Assembly (NCBI GenBank): GCA_005893185.1 | Contig: VBOS01000090.1 | Span: 1-12,451, forward strand | Length of the DNA: 12,451 nucleotides | Reading direction: 5' to 3' | Source of the DNA: Candidatus Eiseniibacteriota bacterium | Lineage (GTDB): Bacteria > Eisenbacteria > RBG-16-71-46 | In this document: in pieces, positions 1-6,387 of the stretch | How positions within the stretch are numbered: position 1 is the stretch's first letter | Layout of the letters: each line of letters begins with the position of its first letter | Made by a program: the position numbers and the translations under genes | Notes under the pieces: generated by a model | Database searches by the model: none | What the model saw: the letters and a program-made list of their open reading frames with translations, nothing else | Told to the model about the DNA's origin: nothing

Positions 1-340
1 CAGCCAGCACGATGTCCTCCATCTCGTAGGGCTTGCGCAGGAAGTCGCAGGCCCCGAGCTTCATCGCGTCCACAGCGGACTGCACGTCGCCGAAAGCCGT
101 GATCACGATGACCTGGAGCAGCGGATCCATCTCGCGCACGCGCCGCAGCACGGAGAGGCCGTCGGTGTCGGGCAGCCGCATGTCGAGGATCATCACCTGC
201 GGGCGCAGCTCGGTGACTTTCTGCAGTCCCTCCGCGCCCGTGCTCGCCGGCTCCACCGCGTAGCCGCGCGCCCGCAGCACCTTGGTCAGCGACTTGCGGA
301 TCAGGACCTCGTCGTCCACCACCAGCACGGAGAGCTTCAT
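1..340 (-). CDS. Response regulator, N-terminal receiver domain (partial, probably NtrC family)
   Basis: This is the first 113 residues of a response regulator; the rest lies beyond the left edge. The visible part is a complete receiver core: acidic pair D9-D10 in VLVVDDE, phospho-acceptor D53 in MILDMRLPDTDG, T81 in VIVITAFGD and K103 in FLRKPY. The wording ITAFGD, then AMKLGACDFLRKP, is characteristic of NtrC-type regulators that carry a sigma-54 AAA+ domain and an HTH domain. That output domain is inferred, not seen. The ATG is 6 nt after the stop of the upstream histidine kinase, and a GAGGAG ribosome-binding site lies inside the kinase's last codons, so the two are cotranscribed and probably translationally coupled. 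It is expected to be the phosphorylation target of that kinase and to act in the cytoplasm on DNA. The output genes cannot be named from this window. Confidence 0.93.
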   Translation of the reverse strand, partial: MKLSVLVVDDEVLIRKSLTKVLRARGYAVEPASTGAEGLQKVTELRPQVMILDMRLPDTDGLSVLRRVREMDPLLQVIVITAFGDVQSAVDAMKLGACDFLRKPYEMEDIVLA

Positions 341-346
341 GCTCGC

Positions 347-1444
347 CTACTCCTCGGCCCGGCCCGGAGGCTCGGCCGGCACCGGGAACGAGACGCGCAG
401 GGTCGCGCCGCCGCCCGCGTTGTTCTTGGCGGTGATCGTCCCTCCCGCCTCGCGCACGATCTGCACCGAGATCGGCAGGCCGAGCCCTGTGCCCATCGAG
501 CGGGTGGTGAAGAACGGGTCGAAGATCTTCTCCATGAACTCCTTCGGGATTCCCACGCCGCTGTCGTGGAACGAGACGTCCACCAGCGGCCGGCGTGCGC
601 GCGTCCGACGCACGGTCGCGACGTTGAGTTCGCCGCCCTGCGGCATGGCCTGGATCGCGTTCAGGCACAGGTTGAGGAACACCTGCTGGACGAGGTCCGG
701 GTCGGCGTAGACCTGCGGCAGGTCGGGCGCGAACTCGCGGGAGAGCGAGACCTGCGCGTCGCTCAGCTGGATCTCGAGCAGCGCCAGCGTCTTCTCCAGC
801 ACCACGTTCAGGTCGCAGGGCTGGGGGCGGGAGGCGGGAGGGCGGGCGAAGAGCAGGAGCCCGTTGATGATCTGCTCGATGCGGTCCAGCTCGCGGATCA
901 CGTCGTCCAGGTCCTCGCGGCTCGGGTCGCGCGGCTTGAGCTTGGAGCCCACGAACTGGACGGTGGTGCGGATGCCGGTCAAGGGGTTCCGGATCTCGTG
1001 CGCCACGTAGGCCGACAGCTCGCCCAGCGAGACCAGGCGGTCGATGTGCTTCTGGAATTCGCCCTCTGCGGTCTCGGAGATGGCCTCCGCCACCACCACC
1101 GAGCCCATCAGGCCGCCGTCCTCGCCGCGGATCGGCAAGGCCTCGGCCTTGAGCGTGAGCTGGCGGCCCTCGGCTTCGATCCGGAAGTCGCGAGGCTCGC
1201 GCAGCGCGCCCTTGAGCCAGCGCGCGTCCGCTCCCGGGAACACGCGCGAGCCCGGCGTCCCGATCAGCGCGCCGCCCTCAACGCCCAGCAGCTCCTCGAT
1301 GCGGCGGTTGCTGTAGACGACCTTGCGCTCGCGGTCGAGCGCCACCACCGCCTGCTCCAGGGCGTCGAACGCCTGCGCGGGCCAGTCGAACGGGCGCGGT
1401 GCGACCTCGGGCTCGCCCGGGCGTCCGAGCGTTTCGGTGCGCAT
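347..1444 (-). CDS. PAS-domain sensor histidine kinase (NtrB-like, soluble)
   Basis: A 365-residue histidine kinase with no transmembrane segment or signal peptide, so probably cytoplasmic like NtrB. A PAS domain spans about residues 25-125 (FDALEQAVVALDRERKVVYS, then NRRIEELLG). The HisKA domain follows, with the H-box AYVAHEIRNPL and phospho-accepting H149. The HATPase domain runs from about 215 to 355: N-box FLNLCLNAIQAM with N262, G1-box DSGVGIP (294-300), F-box FDPFFTTR (308-315) and G2-box GTGLGLPI (318-325). All catalytic motifs look intact. It autophosphorylates on His and should pass the phosphate to the receiver encoded 6 nt downstream. The ligand or cue for the PAS domain cannot be read from sequence. 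The ATG has only a weak purine stretch upstream. The gene is divergent from the folding-factor gene and shares a 136-bp intergenic region with it. Confidence 0.95.
   Translation of the reverse strand: MRTETLGRPGEPEVAPRPFDWPAQAFDALEQAVVALDRERKVVYSNRRIEELLGVEGGALIGTPGSRVFPGADARWLKGALREPRDFRIEAEGRQLTLKAEALPIRGEDGGLMGSVVVAEAISETAEGEFQKHIDRLVSLGELSAYVAHEIRNPLTGIRTTVQFVGSKLKPRDPSREDLDDVIRELDRIEQIINGLLLFARPPASRPQPCDLNVVLEKTLALLEIQLSDAQVSLSREFAPDLPQVYADPDLVQQVFLNLCLNAIQAMPQGGELNVATVRRTRARRPLVDVSFHDSGVGIPKEFMEKIFDPFFTTRSMGTGLGLPISVQIVREAGGTITAKNNAGGGATLRVSFPVPAEPPGRAEE
350..355 (-). promoter_or_regulatory. Ribosome-binding site of the response regulator
   Basis: GAGGAG on the minus strand sits 9 nt before the ATG of the response regulator. 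It is formed by the two final Glu codons of the histidine kinase. It fixes the regulator start and suggests coupled translation of the two genes. Confidence 0.7.
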
Positions 1445-1495
1445 GGCCTACGGTTAGCACAGGCGCGCGGTGCAAGCAACGAAAGACGATCCGGA

Positions 1496-1524
1496 TTGTG
1501 CGCCCGCGGCGGGCCTGCTAGACT
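1496..1524 (+). promoter_or_regulatory. Candidate sigma-70-type promoter for the SurA/PpiD-like gene
   Basis: TTGTGC (1496-1501), a 17-nt spacer, then TAGACT (1519-1524), with an extended -10 TG one base before the hexamer. Transcription would start near 1531, giving a leader of about 50 nt before the ATG at 1581. The -10 and the bases after it (CTAGACTCG) recur exactly in front of folB at the other end of the cluster, which supports this as the organism's housekeeping promoter type. This is a pattern match only. Confidence 0.5.
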
Positions 1525-1580
1525 CGCCGGTTCGCTCGGCACCCGATCGCCTTCTCGGCCTCACTTCCGGAGTTCCTGTC

Positions 1581-3314
1581 ATGCTTCGTTTCCTGCGCGG
1601 CGCGACGCACCACACCAAGACGATCTGGTGGGTGCTGATCTTCCTCACCGTGGGCAGCTTCGTGTTCGGTTTCGTGTTCCTGCTCGGCTCGGGCATAGGG
1701 TCCGGCGGGGGCGCCCGGCGATCGGGCGTCGCGGACGCCAGCGACCGCGACGAGCGGGTGGTCGAGGTGCAGGCCTGGCGCGGGCTGGTGATGGAGAAGC
1801 TGCTGGCCGACGAGGCGAAGAAGCTCGGCATCCCCGTGCGCGACAAGGAGGTTGTGCTCACGCTGGAGAGCGCGCCGCCGACGCAGCTCACAAGCCTCCC
1901 GGTGTTCCAGACCGACGGCAAGTTCGACCCGGCCAAGTACCAGCAGGCGCTGCGGGATCCCAAGAACAACTGGGCGCCGTTCGAGGAGATGACGCGCAAG
2001 CAGCTCCCGATCCGGAAGCTGCAGGAGCGGCTGACGTCCTCGATCAAGCTTTCCCAGACCGAGCTGCTCGAGGCCTTTCACGACCGTTACGACCGTGCCA
2101 CGGCGATGATCGTGCAGGTCCCGATGGCTCCGGACAGCTCGGTGCCCGCGCCCACGGATGCGGACATCGAGCGCGCCTATCAGAAGCACAAGGGGCGCTT
2201 CATGACCGAAGAGCGCGTCCAGCTCGAGGTGCTGGTCGCGCCCAAGCAGACCGGCGAGGAGGAGAAACGGGCGGCTCGCGAGTTGGCGCAGAGCCTGGTG
2301 AAACGGGCGCGCGGCGGCGAGGACTTCGCCGCCTTGTGCAAGGACTACTCGGAAGGCCCGAACGCCGACAAGGGCGGCGCGGTGGATCGCTGGTTCCAGC
2401 CTTCCGAGTTCGGCCCGGAGACGGGTGCCAAGATCGCAGCGATGAAGCCCGGCGACGTGAGCGACGCGTTCCAGGACGGCACGCGCTATGTCGTCGTCAA
2501 GGTGCTCGAGAAGTCGCCCGCCCCACCGCCGGCCCCGGCGGCGATCAAGATCGCCCAGCTCGTGGTCAAAGTGCGGCCCAACGAGGGCACGGTGAGCGAG
2601 CAGTATGCCCAGCTCAAGAAGCTCCGCGACCGCGCGAGCCGGATCGGGCTGGGGCGGGCCGCGGCCGAGCGCGGGCTGGCCACGAGCCGCACCGAGTGGT
2701 ACGACCAGAACGGCTCGCCGCAGGCGCTGCTCGGCATCCCCGAGGCCGCCGACTGGGGCGTCACCGCGCGGCTCAACGACGTGAGCCAGGTGTTCGTCGG
2801 CTCGGACGAGATGGGAATCGTCCAGGTCGCGGCCCGGAGTCCCGCGGGCCCTGTGCCGCGGGAGGAGCTAGCCGACGCGCTGCGCCAGCTCGCGCGCATC
2901 GATGCACGCGTGACGAAGAGCAAGCCCGCTGCGGATGCGATCGCGGCTGCATTCGGGGGCGGGCGCACGCTGGAGGCGGCGGCCCAGGCCGCCGGGCTCA
3001 CAGCCACCAAGCTCGACGGGCTCACCCGCGAGCGGCCCGATCCGCGGCTGTCGAGCGCCCCGGAGTTCGTGGGCGCCCTGTTCCAGGCCGGCCGCGGCAA
3101 AGTCGTCGGCCCGGTGCGGGGGATGAACGGCTGGTACTTCGGCCGCATCGATCAGCTCACGCCGGCCGACACCTCGACCTTCGCATCGGTCAGGAGCAAC
3201 CTCACGACCGAGATCCTTCAGCGGCGCCAGCAGAGCTTTCTGATGGGCTACCTGACGGTGGTGCGCAACAAGGCCCACGTCGAGGACCACCGCGCGAGCC
3301 TGCAGGGCGAGTAG
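1581..3314 (+). CDS. Membrane-anchored SurA/PpiD-like folding factor with parvulin domain
   Basis: A 577-residue protein of the SurA/PpiD class, which assists folding of secreted and outer-membrane proteins in the periplasm. One N-terminal membrane segment (about 15-36) lacks a lipobox, so it should stay anchored as in PpiD. Residues 60-170 form the SurA_N-like helical chaperone part, including the PpiD-typical DGKFDPAKYQQAL. A parvulin (PpiC) domain covers about 208-310: GGEDFAALCKDYSEGP, then DKGGAVDRWF, and the closing MKPGDVSDAF plus YVVVKVLEK. The usual His of the first strand (HILV) is replaced, reading LEVLVAP, so isomerase activity is doubtful. From about 322 a second, degenerate parvulin-like half follows (KIAQLVVKV). 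The ATG at 1581 is chosen because CGGAG lies 8 nt upstream and the membrane segment then sits at the N-terminus; the frame is open further upstream but would precede the promoter. The gene stands alone on the plus strand and converges on tatA. It ends in TAG. Confidence 0.88.
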   Translation: MLRFLRGATHHTKTIWWVLIFLTVGSFVFGFVFLLGSGIGSGGGARRSGVADASDRDERVVEVQAWRGLVMEKLLADEAKKLGIPVRDKEVVLTLESAPPTQLTSLPVFQTDGKFDPAKYQQALRDPKNNWAPFEEMTRKQLPIRKLQERLTSSIKLSQTELLEAFHDRYDRATAMIVQVPMAPDSSVPAPTDADIERAYQKHKGRFMTEERVQLEVLVAPKQTGEEEKRAARELAQSLVKRARGGEDFAALCKDYSEGPNADKGGAVDRWFQPSEFGPETGAKIAAMKPGDVSDAFQDGTRYVVVKVLEKSPAPPPAPAAIKIAQLVVKVRPNEGTVSEQYAQLKKLRDRASRIGLGRAAAERGLATSRTEWYDQNGSPQALLGIPEAADWGVTARLNDVSQVFVGSDEMGIVQVAARSPAGPVPREELADALRQLARIDARVTKSKPAADAIAAAFGGGRTLEAAAQAAGLTATKLDGLTRERPDPRLSSAPEFVGALFQAGRGKVVGPVRGMNGWYFGRIDQLTPADTSTFASVRSNLTTEILQRRQQSFLMGYLTVVRNKAHVEDHRASLQGE

Positions 3315-3451
3315 GCTCGGTCCCTAGACGACGGAGGAAGTCCGACTCGCGGCGCAGCATCCCGGCGGGCGCAGGAACCAGAATCCGGGCGTAGCCTCTG
3401 TGCCGCGAAACCGGCCTCCGCCGGCCGTCTCACGGCGACCCGGCTCCGCCG

Positions 3452-3652
3452 CTACTTGTCGATCGGCTTGTTGTCGGGCTTGTCCGGCGTCTCTTCGCGA
3501 TTCAGCTCGTCACCGATCTCGCGCTGTGCCTTGCGGAACTCGCGCATCGCCTGACCGATGCTGCGGGCCATCTTGGGGATCTGACTGGGCCCGAAGATCA
3601 ACAGAATCACGAGAAACAGAACTCCCAGCTACGCACCGCCGAGTCCGAACAC
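3452..3652 (-). pseudogene. tatA: tatA (Sec-independent translocase subunit) interrupted by an amber codon at position 8
   Basis: From the GTG at 3652 the frame gives 66 codons that read as a TatA/TatE-family protein, except that codon 8 (3629-3631) is TAG. The N-terminus is MFGLGGA, stop, LGVLFLVILLIFGP. Residues 9-20 form the membrane helix, F20-G21 is the invariant hinge motif, and the amphipathic helix follows (IPKMARSIGQAMREFRKAQR), then a charged hydrophilic tail ending PIDK. TatA oligomers form the protein-conducting element of the twin-arginine pathway together with TatC. Codon 8 is the site of Gln8 in E. coli TatA and Glu8 in TatB. One base change from CAG or GAG explains the stop. 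The start is firmly set by AGGAGG 5 nt upstream, 18 nt after the LytR_C gene. No downstream start would retain the membrane helix. Either a fresh nonsense mutation, a base-call or assembly error, or suppression; TAG also ends other genes here. Confidence 0.85.
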
Positions 3653-3657
3653 GTTTT

Positions 3658-3663
3658 CCTCCT
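3658..3663 (-). promoter_or_regulatory. Strong ribosome-binding site of tatA
   Basis: A perfect AGGAGG on the minus strand sits 5 nt before the GTG start of tatA. It decides that start and shows that the initiation region of the interrupted gene is undamaged. Confidence 0.8.
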
Positions 3664-3670
3664 GGTTTTC

Positions 3671-4096
3671 TCAAGGGTCGATGTGGAGCTTGCTGCGATC
3701 GCTCCCGATCACGACCGTGACCTCCGCCTCGTCCGAGCTGCGCGCCTGCCGGATCACCGGCGGGCCGCCCAAATAGCGCGCCACCGCGCGGGCCGGTGCC
3801 GGATCCTCACCGCGCGCCACCACCATGCTCGCGAAGTAGTCGAACCGGTCCGCGTTCTTCACGTCCACGACGTGGAACCCGCCGACCTTGAGGAAGGAGG
3901 CGACGCGTGATGCCACACCGCCCTCCCCGGAGCCGTTCAGGACCTCCACCCGGATGACCCGGCCCTCCGCCCCGTGGGTGCGCATCTCTCCCATGCGCTG
4001 GACCCGAGCGTAGCCCCAAGAGAGGAGAAGCGCCAGCACCAGCAGGGCCAGCGTACCGATCGCGATCCGCCGCGTAACTTCAGCCGCCCCGGCCAC
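3671..4096 (-). CDS. LytR_C-domain membrane protein
   Basis: A 141-residue protein with one N-terminal membrane segment (about 10-29) and a C-terminal LytR_C-type domain (about 46-132). The domain is recognised by VIRVEVLNGSGEGGVASRVA, then GFHVVDVKNADRFDY and a VVIG strand near the end. This domain is found at the C-terminus of LytR-CpsA-Psr proteins and in small stand-alone membrane proteins; its biochemical role is not settled, but it is associated with the cell envelope. The catalytic LCP domain is absent, and the length is normal for stand-alone versions. The start is GTG at 4096, supported by AGGAGG 11 nt upstream within a longer purine run. It overlaps the end of the HIT gene by 17 nt, and tatA starts 18 nt after its stop, so it is an internal gene of the long cluster. 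It probably faces the periplasm. Confidence 0.8.
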   Translation of the reverse strand: MAGAAEVTRRIAIGTLALLVLALLLSWGYARVQRMGEMRTHGAEGRVIRVEVLNGSGEGGVASRVASFLKVGGFHVVDVKNADRFDYFASMVVARGEDPAPARAVARYLGGPPVIRQARSSDEAEVTVVIGSDRSKLHIDP

Positions 4097-4676
4097 GGCC
4101 TCCCCTCCTGACGACCCGGCCCGGGCGGCGCGACCGCCCCGCTCGCCGGGCCGCCTCCCGGCCCGTCCCCGCCGCGAGCGCGGCCACCGCCTTGCGCAGG
4201 CGGCTCCAGGTGCGCGTCAGCGACTCGGGCAGGACCTTGGTCTCGGCCACCACCGGCATGAAGTTGGTGTCCCCGTTCCAGCGCGGCACGATGTGGACAT
4301 GGAGGTGCCCCGGGAAGCCGGCGCCCGCCACCTTCCCGAGGTTGGCCCCCAGGTTGAGCGCGTGCGGGCGGTACTCCGCTGCGAGCGCCTTCTCGGCGAG
4401 GATCACTGCGTCCACGAGCGCCTGGCGCTCGGCCGGCGTGAGGTCCGCGAGGCTCGCCGCGTGCCGCACGCCGGCCACCATCAGGTGCCCGGGATTGTAG
4501 GGGTAGCGGTTGAGCATCACCAGCGCCCGCTCCCCACGATGGACGACGAGTTCGCGCCGGTCGTCGCGCGCGCGCGCCACGCGGCAGAACAGGCACCCCT
4601 TAGGCTCCCCCGCGCTCTTGATGTAGGGCATGCGCCACGGCGCCCACAGCCGCCCGAGTCCCGAGCGCCGCGCCAC
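4080..4676 (-). CDS. HIT-family nucleotide hydrolase/transferase (Ap4A phosphorylase-like)
   Basis: A 198-residue histidine-triad protein. The HIT motif is GHLHVHIVPRW with H124, H126 and H128; H126 is the expected nucleophile that forms a nucleotidyl intermediate. Other family features are the N-terminal RLWAPWRMPYI, the CLFC pair (C28, C31) that often binds zinc, and NRYPYNPGHLMV (56-67). The combination of RLWAPWR, CxxC and HIT is typical of the Ap4A phosphorylase/hydrolase-like branch, so dinucleoside polyphosphates are likely substrates; this is family inference. The last 30 or so residues form a tail very rich in Arg and Gly that is not part of the HIT fold. The GTG start lies 1 nt after the TGA of the nucleotidyltransferase gene, with GAGGAG 10 nt upstream. 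Its 3' end overlaps the LytR_C gene by 17 nt. Confidence 0.9.
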   Translation of the reverse strand: MARRSGLGRLWAPWRMPYIKSAGEPKGCLFCRVARARDDRRELVVHRGERALVMLNRYPYNPGHLMVAGVRHAASLADLTPAERQALVDAVILAEKALAAEYRPHALNLGANLGKVAGAGFPGHLHVHIVPRWNGDTNFMPVVAETKVLPESLTRTWSRLRKAVAALAAGTGREAARRAGRSRRPGRVVRRGGRGRGG

Positions 4677-4677
4677 G

Positions 4678-5460
4678 TCAGTGCTTCTCCTCGCGTCCGG
4701 CGCGCCCCGGGTGCAGCTCGGCCCACGCGCGCTCCGCTTCCTGAAGCTGCGCGGGCGTGTTGATCCCGAGCAGCTCGCGGTGGTCGCGCGCGCACACCAC
4801 TGCCGTTGCGTGGCCGGCGCGGCGCAGCGCGTCCACGGCGTCGGTCAGATAGTACTCGCCCTGGGCATTGTGCGCGCTCAGGCCGGACAGCGCGGCCTCG
4901 AGCCGGGGCCAGTCGAACGCGTACACGCCCGAGTTCACCTCGTCGATGCTGCGCTGGTCCGGCGTGGCGTCCCGCTCCTCCACGATCGCCCGGATGCTCT
5001 CCCCTGCTCCGCGCACGATACGGCCGTAACCGCGCGGATCGGGCACGCGCATCGAGAGCACCGTGACCGCAGCGCCGCTCCGCGCGTGCCCTTCCAGGAG
5101 CGCGTGGAGTGTTGCGGAGGTGAGGAGCGGCGTGTCGCCGTACACCACGAGCAATGTGCCTTGGAAGCCCTCGAGCGCCGGGACGGCCATCATCACAGCA
5201 TGCCCGGTGCCGCACTGCTCGACCTGGTCCACCCACTCGACCCCAGCTTCGCGAAAGGCGGCGCGCACGCGCTCACGCTGGTGGCCGATCACCACCAGCG
5301 TGCGCTCCACCCCCAGCTCGGAGACGGCGTCCAGCACGAAGCGCAACAGCGGGCGCCCGGCCATGGGATGGAGCACCTTGGCGAGGTCGCTGTTCATGCG
5401 CGTGCCCTGCCCCGCCGCCAGCACCAGGGCACGGGCCTCGGGATGGCGGAAACGGGTCAC
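4678..5460 (-). CDS. Stand-alone GlmU-type uridylyltransferase domain (UDP-GlcNAc pyrophosphorylase-like)
   Basis: A 260-residue sugar-phosphate nucleotidyltransferase that matches only the N-terminal half of GlmU. Motifs in order: LAAGQGTRM (14-22) with K28 for nucleotide binding, QCGTGHAV (82-89) for uracil recognition, YGDTP with metal-binding D109, GYGRI (144-148), EVNSGVYAF (174-182), EYYLTD (202-207) and GINTPAQL with N234, the second metal ligand. The full GlmU set is present, so the expected reaction is UTP plus GlcNAc-1-phosphate to UDP-GlcNAc, feeding peptidoglycan and LPS synthesis in the cytoplasm. The left-handed beta-helix acetyltransferase half (about 200 residues in normal GlmU) is absent; the protein stops after PGRAGREEKH. 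GlcN-1-P acetylation must be done elsewhere, or the enzyme uses a related sugar. The GTG start has GAGG 8 nt upstream and lies 34 nt after panC. Confidence 0.88.
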   Translation of the reverse strand: MTRFRHPEARALVLAAGQGTRMNSDLAKVLHPMAGRPLLRFVLDAVSELGVERTLVVIGHQRERVRAAFREAGVEWVDQVEQCGTGHAVMMAVPALEGFQGTLLVVYGDTPLLTSATLHALLEGHARSGAAVTVLSMRVPDPRGYGRIVRGAGESIRAIVEERDATPDQRSIDEVNSGVYAFDWPRLEAALSGLSAHNAQGEYYLTDAVDALRRAGHATAVVCARDHRELLGINTPAQLQEAERAWAELHPGRAGREEKH

Positions 5461-5494
5461 GTGCCCGTCCTCGCGGCTCCTTCCGCGCGGCGGC

Positions 5495-6343
5495 TCACGC
5501 CGGCCGCCACTCGAAGTTGTCGATCAGGCGCGCGCGCCCGACCCGCGCTGCGACCGCCACCAGCACGCGGCCGCGGACGCGCGTCACCGGCTCGAGCGTG
5601 TCGGCGTCCACCACCGCCACGTAATCCTCGCGCACCGCCGGAAAGGAGCGCCACACCGCGCGAATCGCCCGGCGCAGCCGCTCGGCCGAGTGCTCCCCGC
5701 CCGCGAGGGCCGAGCGCGCCGCCGCGAGCCCGCGCGCGAGCGCCACTGCCTGTGCGCGCTGCGTCGCATCGAGATAGGCGTTGCGCGACGAGCGCGCGAG
5801 CCCGTCCGACTCCCGCGCGGTCGGAGCTCTGCGCACGCGCACCGGAACGTGGAGATCGCGCACCATCTGCTCCAGGATACGCGCCTGCTGCGCGTCCTTC
5901 TGGCCGAGCCACAGCGTGTCGGGCTGCACCACATGGAGGAGCCGCAGCACGACGGTCGCCACCCCCTCGAAATGTCCCGGGCGCGAAGCGCCCTCGAGCC
6001 CTTCCGAGAGCCCCTCGACCCGCACGCGGGTGCGGTCGCCCGGCGGGTAGACGTCGCGAACCTCCGGTTCCCACAACAGATCGGTGCCAGCGGCGGCGAG
6101 CATCCTGCGGTCGCGGACGACGGGTCGAGGGTAGCTACGGAAGTCCTCGCCCGGCCCGAACTGGAGCGGGTTCACGAAGATGCTCGCCACCACGCGGTCG
6201 TCGGTGCCGCGCGCGCGCTCGATCAGGCTCAGGTGCCCCGGGTGGATCGCGCCCATGGTCGGAACGAAGCCCACGCTCTCGCCGCGCGAGCGCCAGGCCG
6301 CGACCGCGGCCCTCACCTGCCCGACCCGGCGCACCCGCCGCAT
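5495..6343 (-). CDS. panC: Pantothenate synthetase
   Basis: Joins D-pantoate and beta-alanine using ATP, the last step of pantothenate synthesis, in the cytoplasm. From the ATG at 6343 it has 282 residues, the usual PanC length. Signatures: PTMGAIHPGHLSL (28-40) with the HxxH nucleotide-binding pair H34/H37, FVNPLQFGPGED (56-67), GLEGASRPGHFEGVATVV (116-133), LGQKDAQQ (146-153), and ARESDGLARSSRNAYL (176-191) holding the KMSKS-equivalent loop. All substrate-binding motifs look intact. It follows panB, so the two dedicated pantoate steps are cotranscribed. The start is uncertain. The ATG gives a family-like N-terminus but has no clear ribosome-binding site. A TTG at 6391, overlapping the panB stop as TTGA and preceded by AGGAG 5 nt upstream, would add 16 residues and give 298. 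Confidence 0.95.
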   Translation of the reverse strand: MRRVRRVGQVRAAVAAWRSRGESVGFVPTMGAIHPGHLSLIERARGTDDRVVASIFVNPLQFGPGEDFRSYPRPVVRDRRMLAAAGTDLLWEPEVRDVYPPGDRTRVRVEGLSEGLEGASRPGHFEGVATVVLRLLHVVQPDTLWLGQKDAQQARILEQMVRDLHVPVRVRRAPTARESDGLARSSRNAYLDATQRAQAVALARGLAAARSALAGGEHSAERLRRAIRAVWRSFPAVREDYVAVVDADTLEPVTRVRGRVLVAVAARVGRARLIDNFEWRPA

Positions 6344-6370
6344 GCGGCCCGGCCGCGTGCGCCGGGGGCT

Positions 6371-6386
6371 CCCGGCCGCGGCCGGG
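6371..6386. repeat. 16-bp perfect palindrome in the panB-panC junction
   Basis: CCCGGCCGCGGCCGGG is fully self-complementary and 100% G+C, and lies between the panB stop and the panC ATG. An overlapping alternative hairpin pairs 6361-6366 with 6371-6376 around a 4-nt loop. There is no T-tract, so it does not look like an intrinsic terminator. It could be an mRNA structure near the panC start, or a by-product of the base composition. Confidence 0.5.
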
Positions 6387-6387
6387 G

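Noticed and set aside
1442..1475. Promoter for the kinase gene (TTGCTT, 17 nt, TAACCG) on the minus strand
   Set aside because: The -10 match is poor and lacks the final T; not strong enough to annotate.
566..3394. 942-codon plus-strand open frame across the kinase and folding-factor genes
   Set aside because: It is out of frame with both recognised proteins, has an Arg/Ala/Gly-rich translation without motifs, and spans the divergent promoter region.
3411..3424. Hairpin CCGGC-CTCC-GCCGG in the 137-bp convergent gap between the folding-factor gene and tatA
   Set aside because: Only a 5-bp stem and no T-tract on either side; expected by chance at this GC content, so not called as a terminator.
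3452..3652. Genetic-code change with TAG as a sense codon
   Set aside because: TAG is the terminal codon of the kinase, folding-factor and YfhO-like genes and of tatA itself, and no other in-frame TAG was seen in recognised genes.
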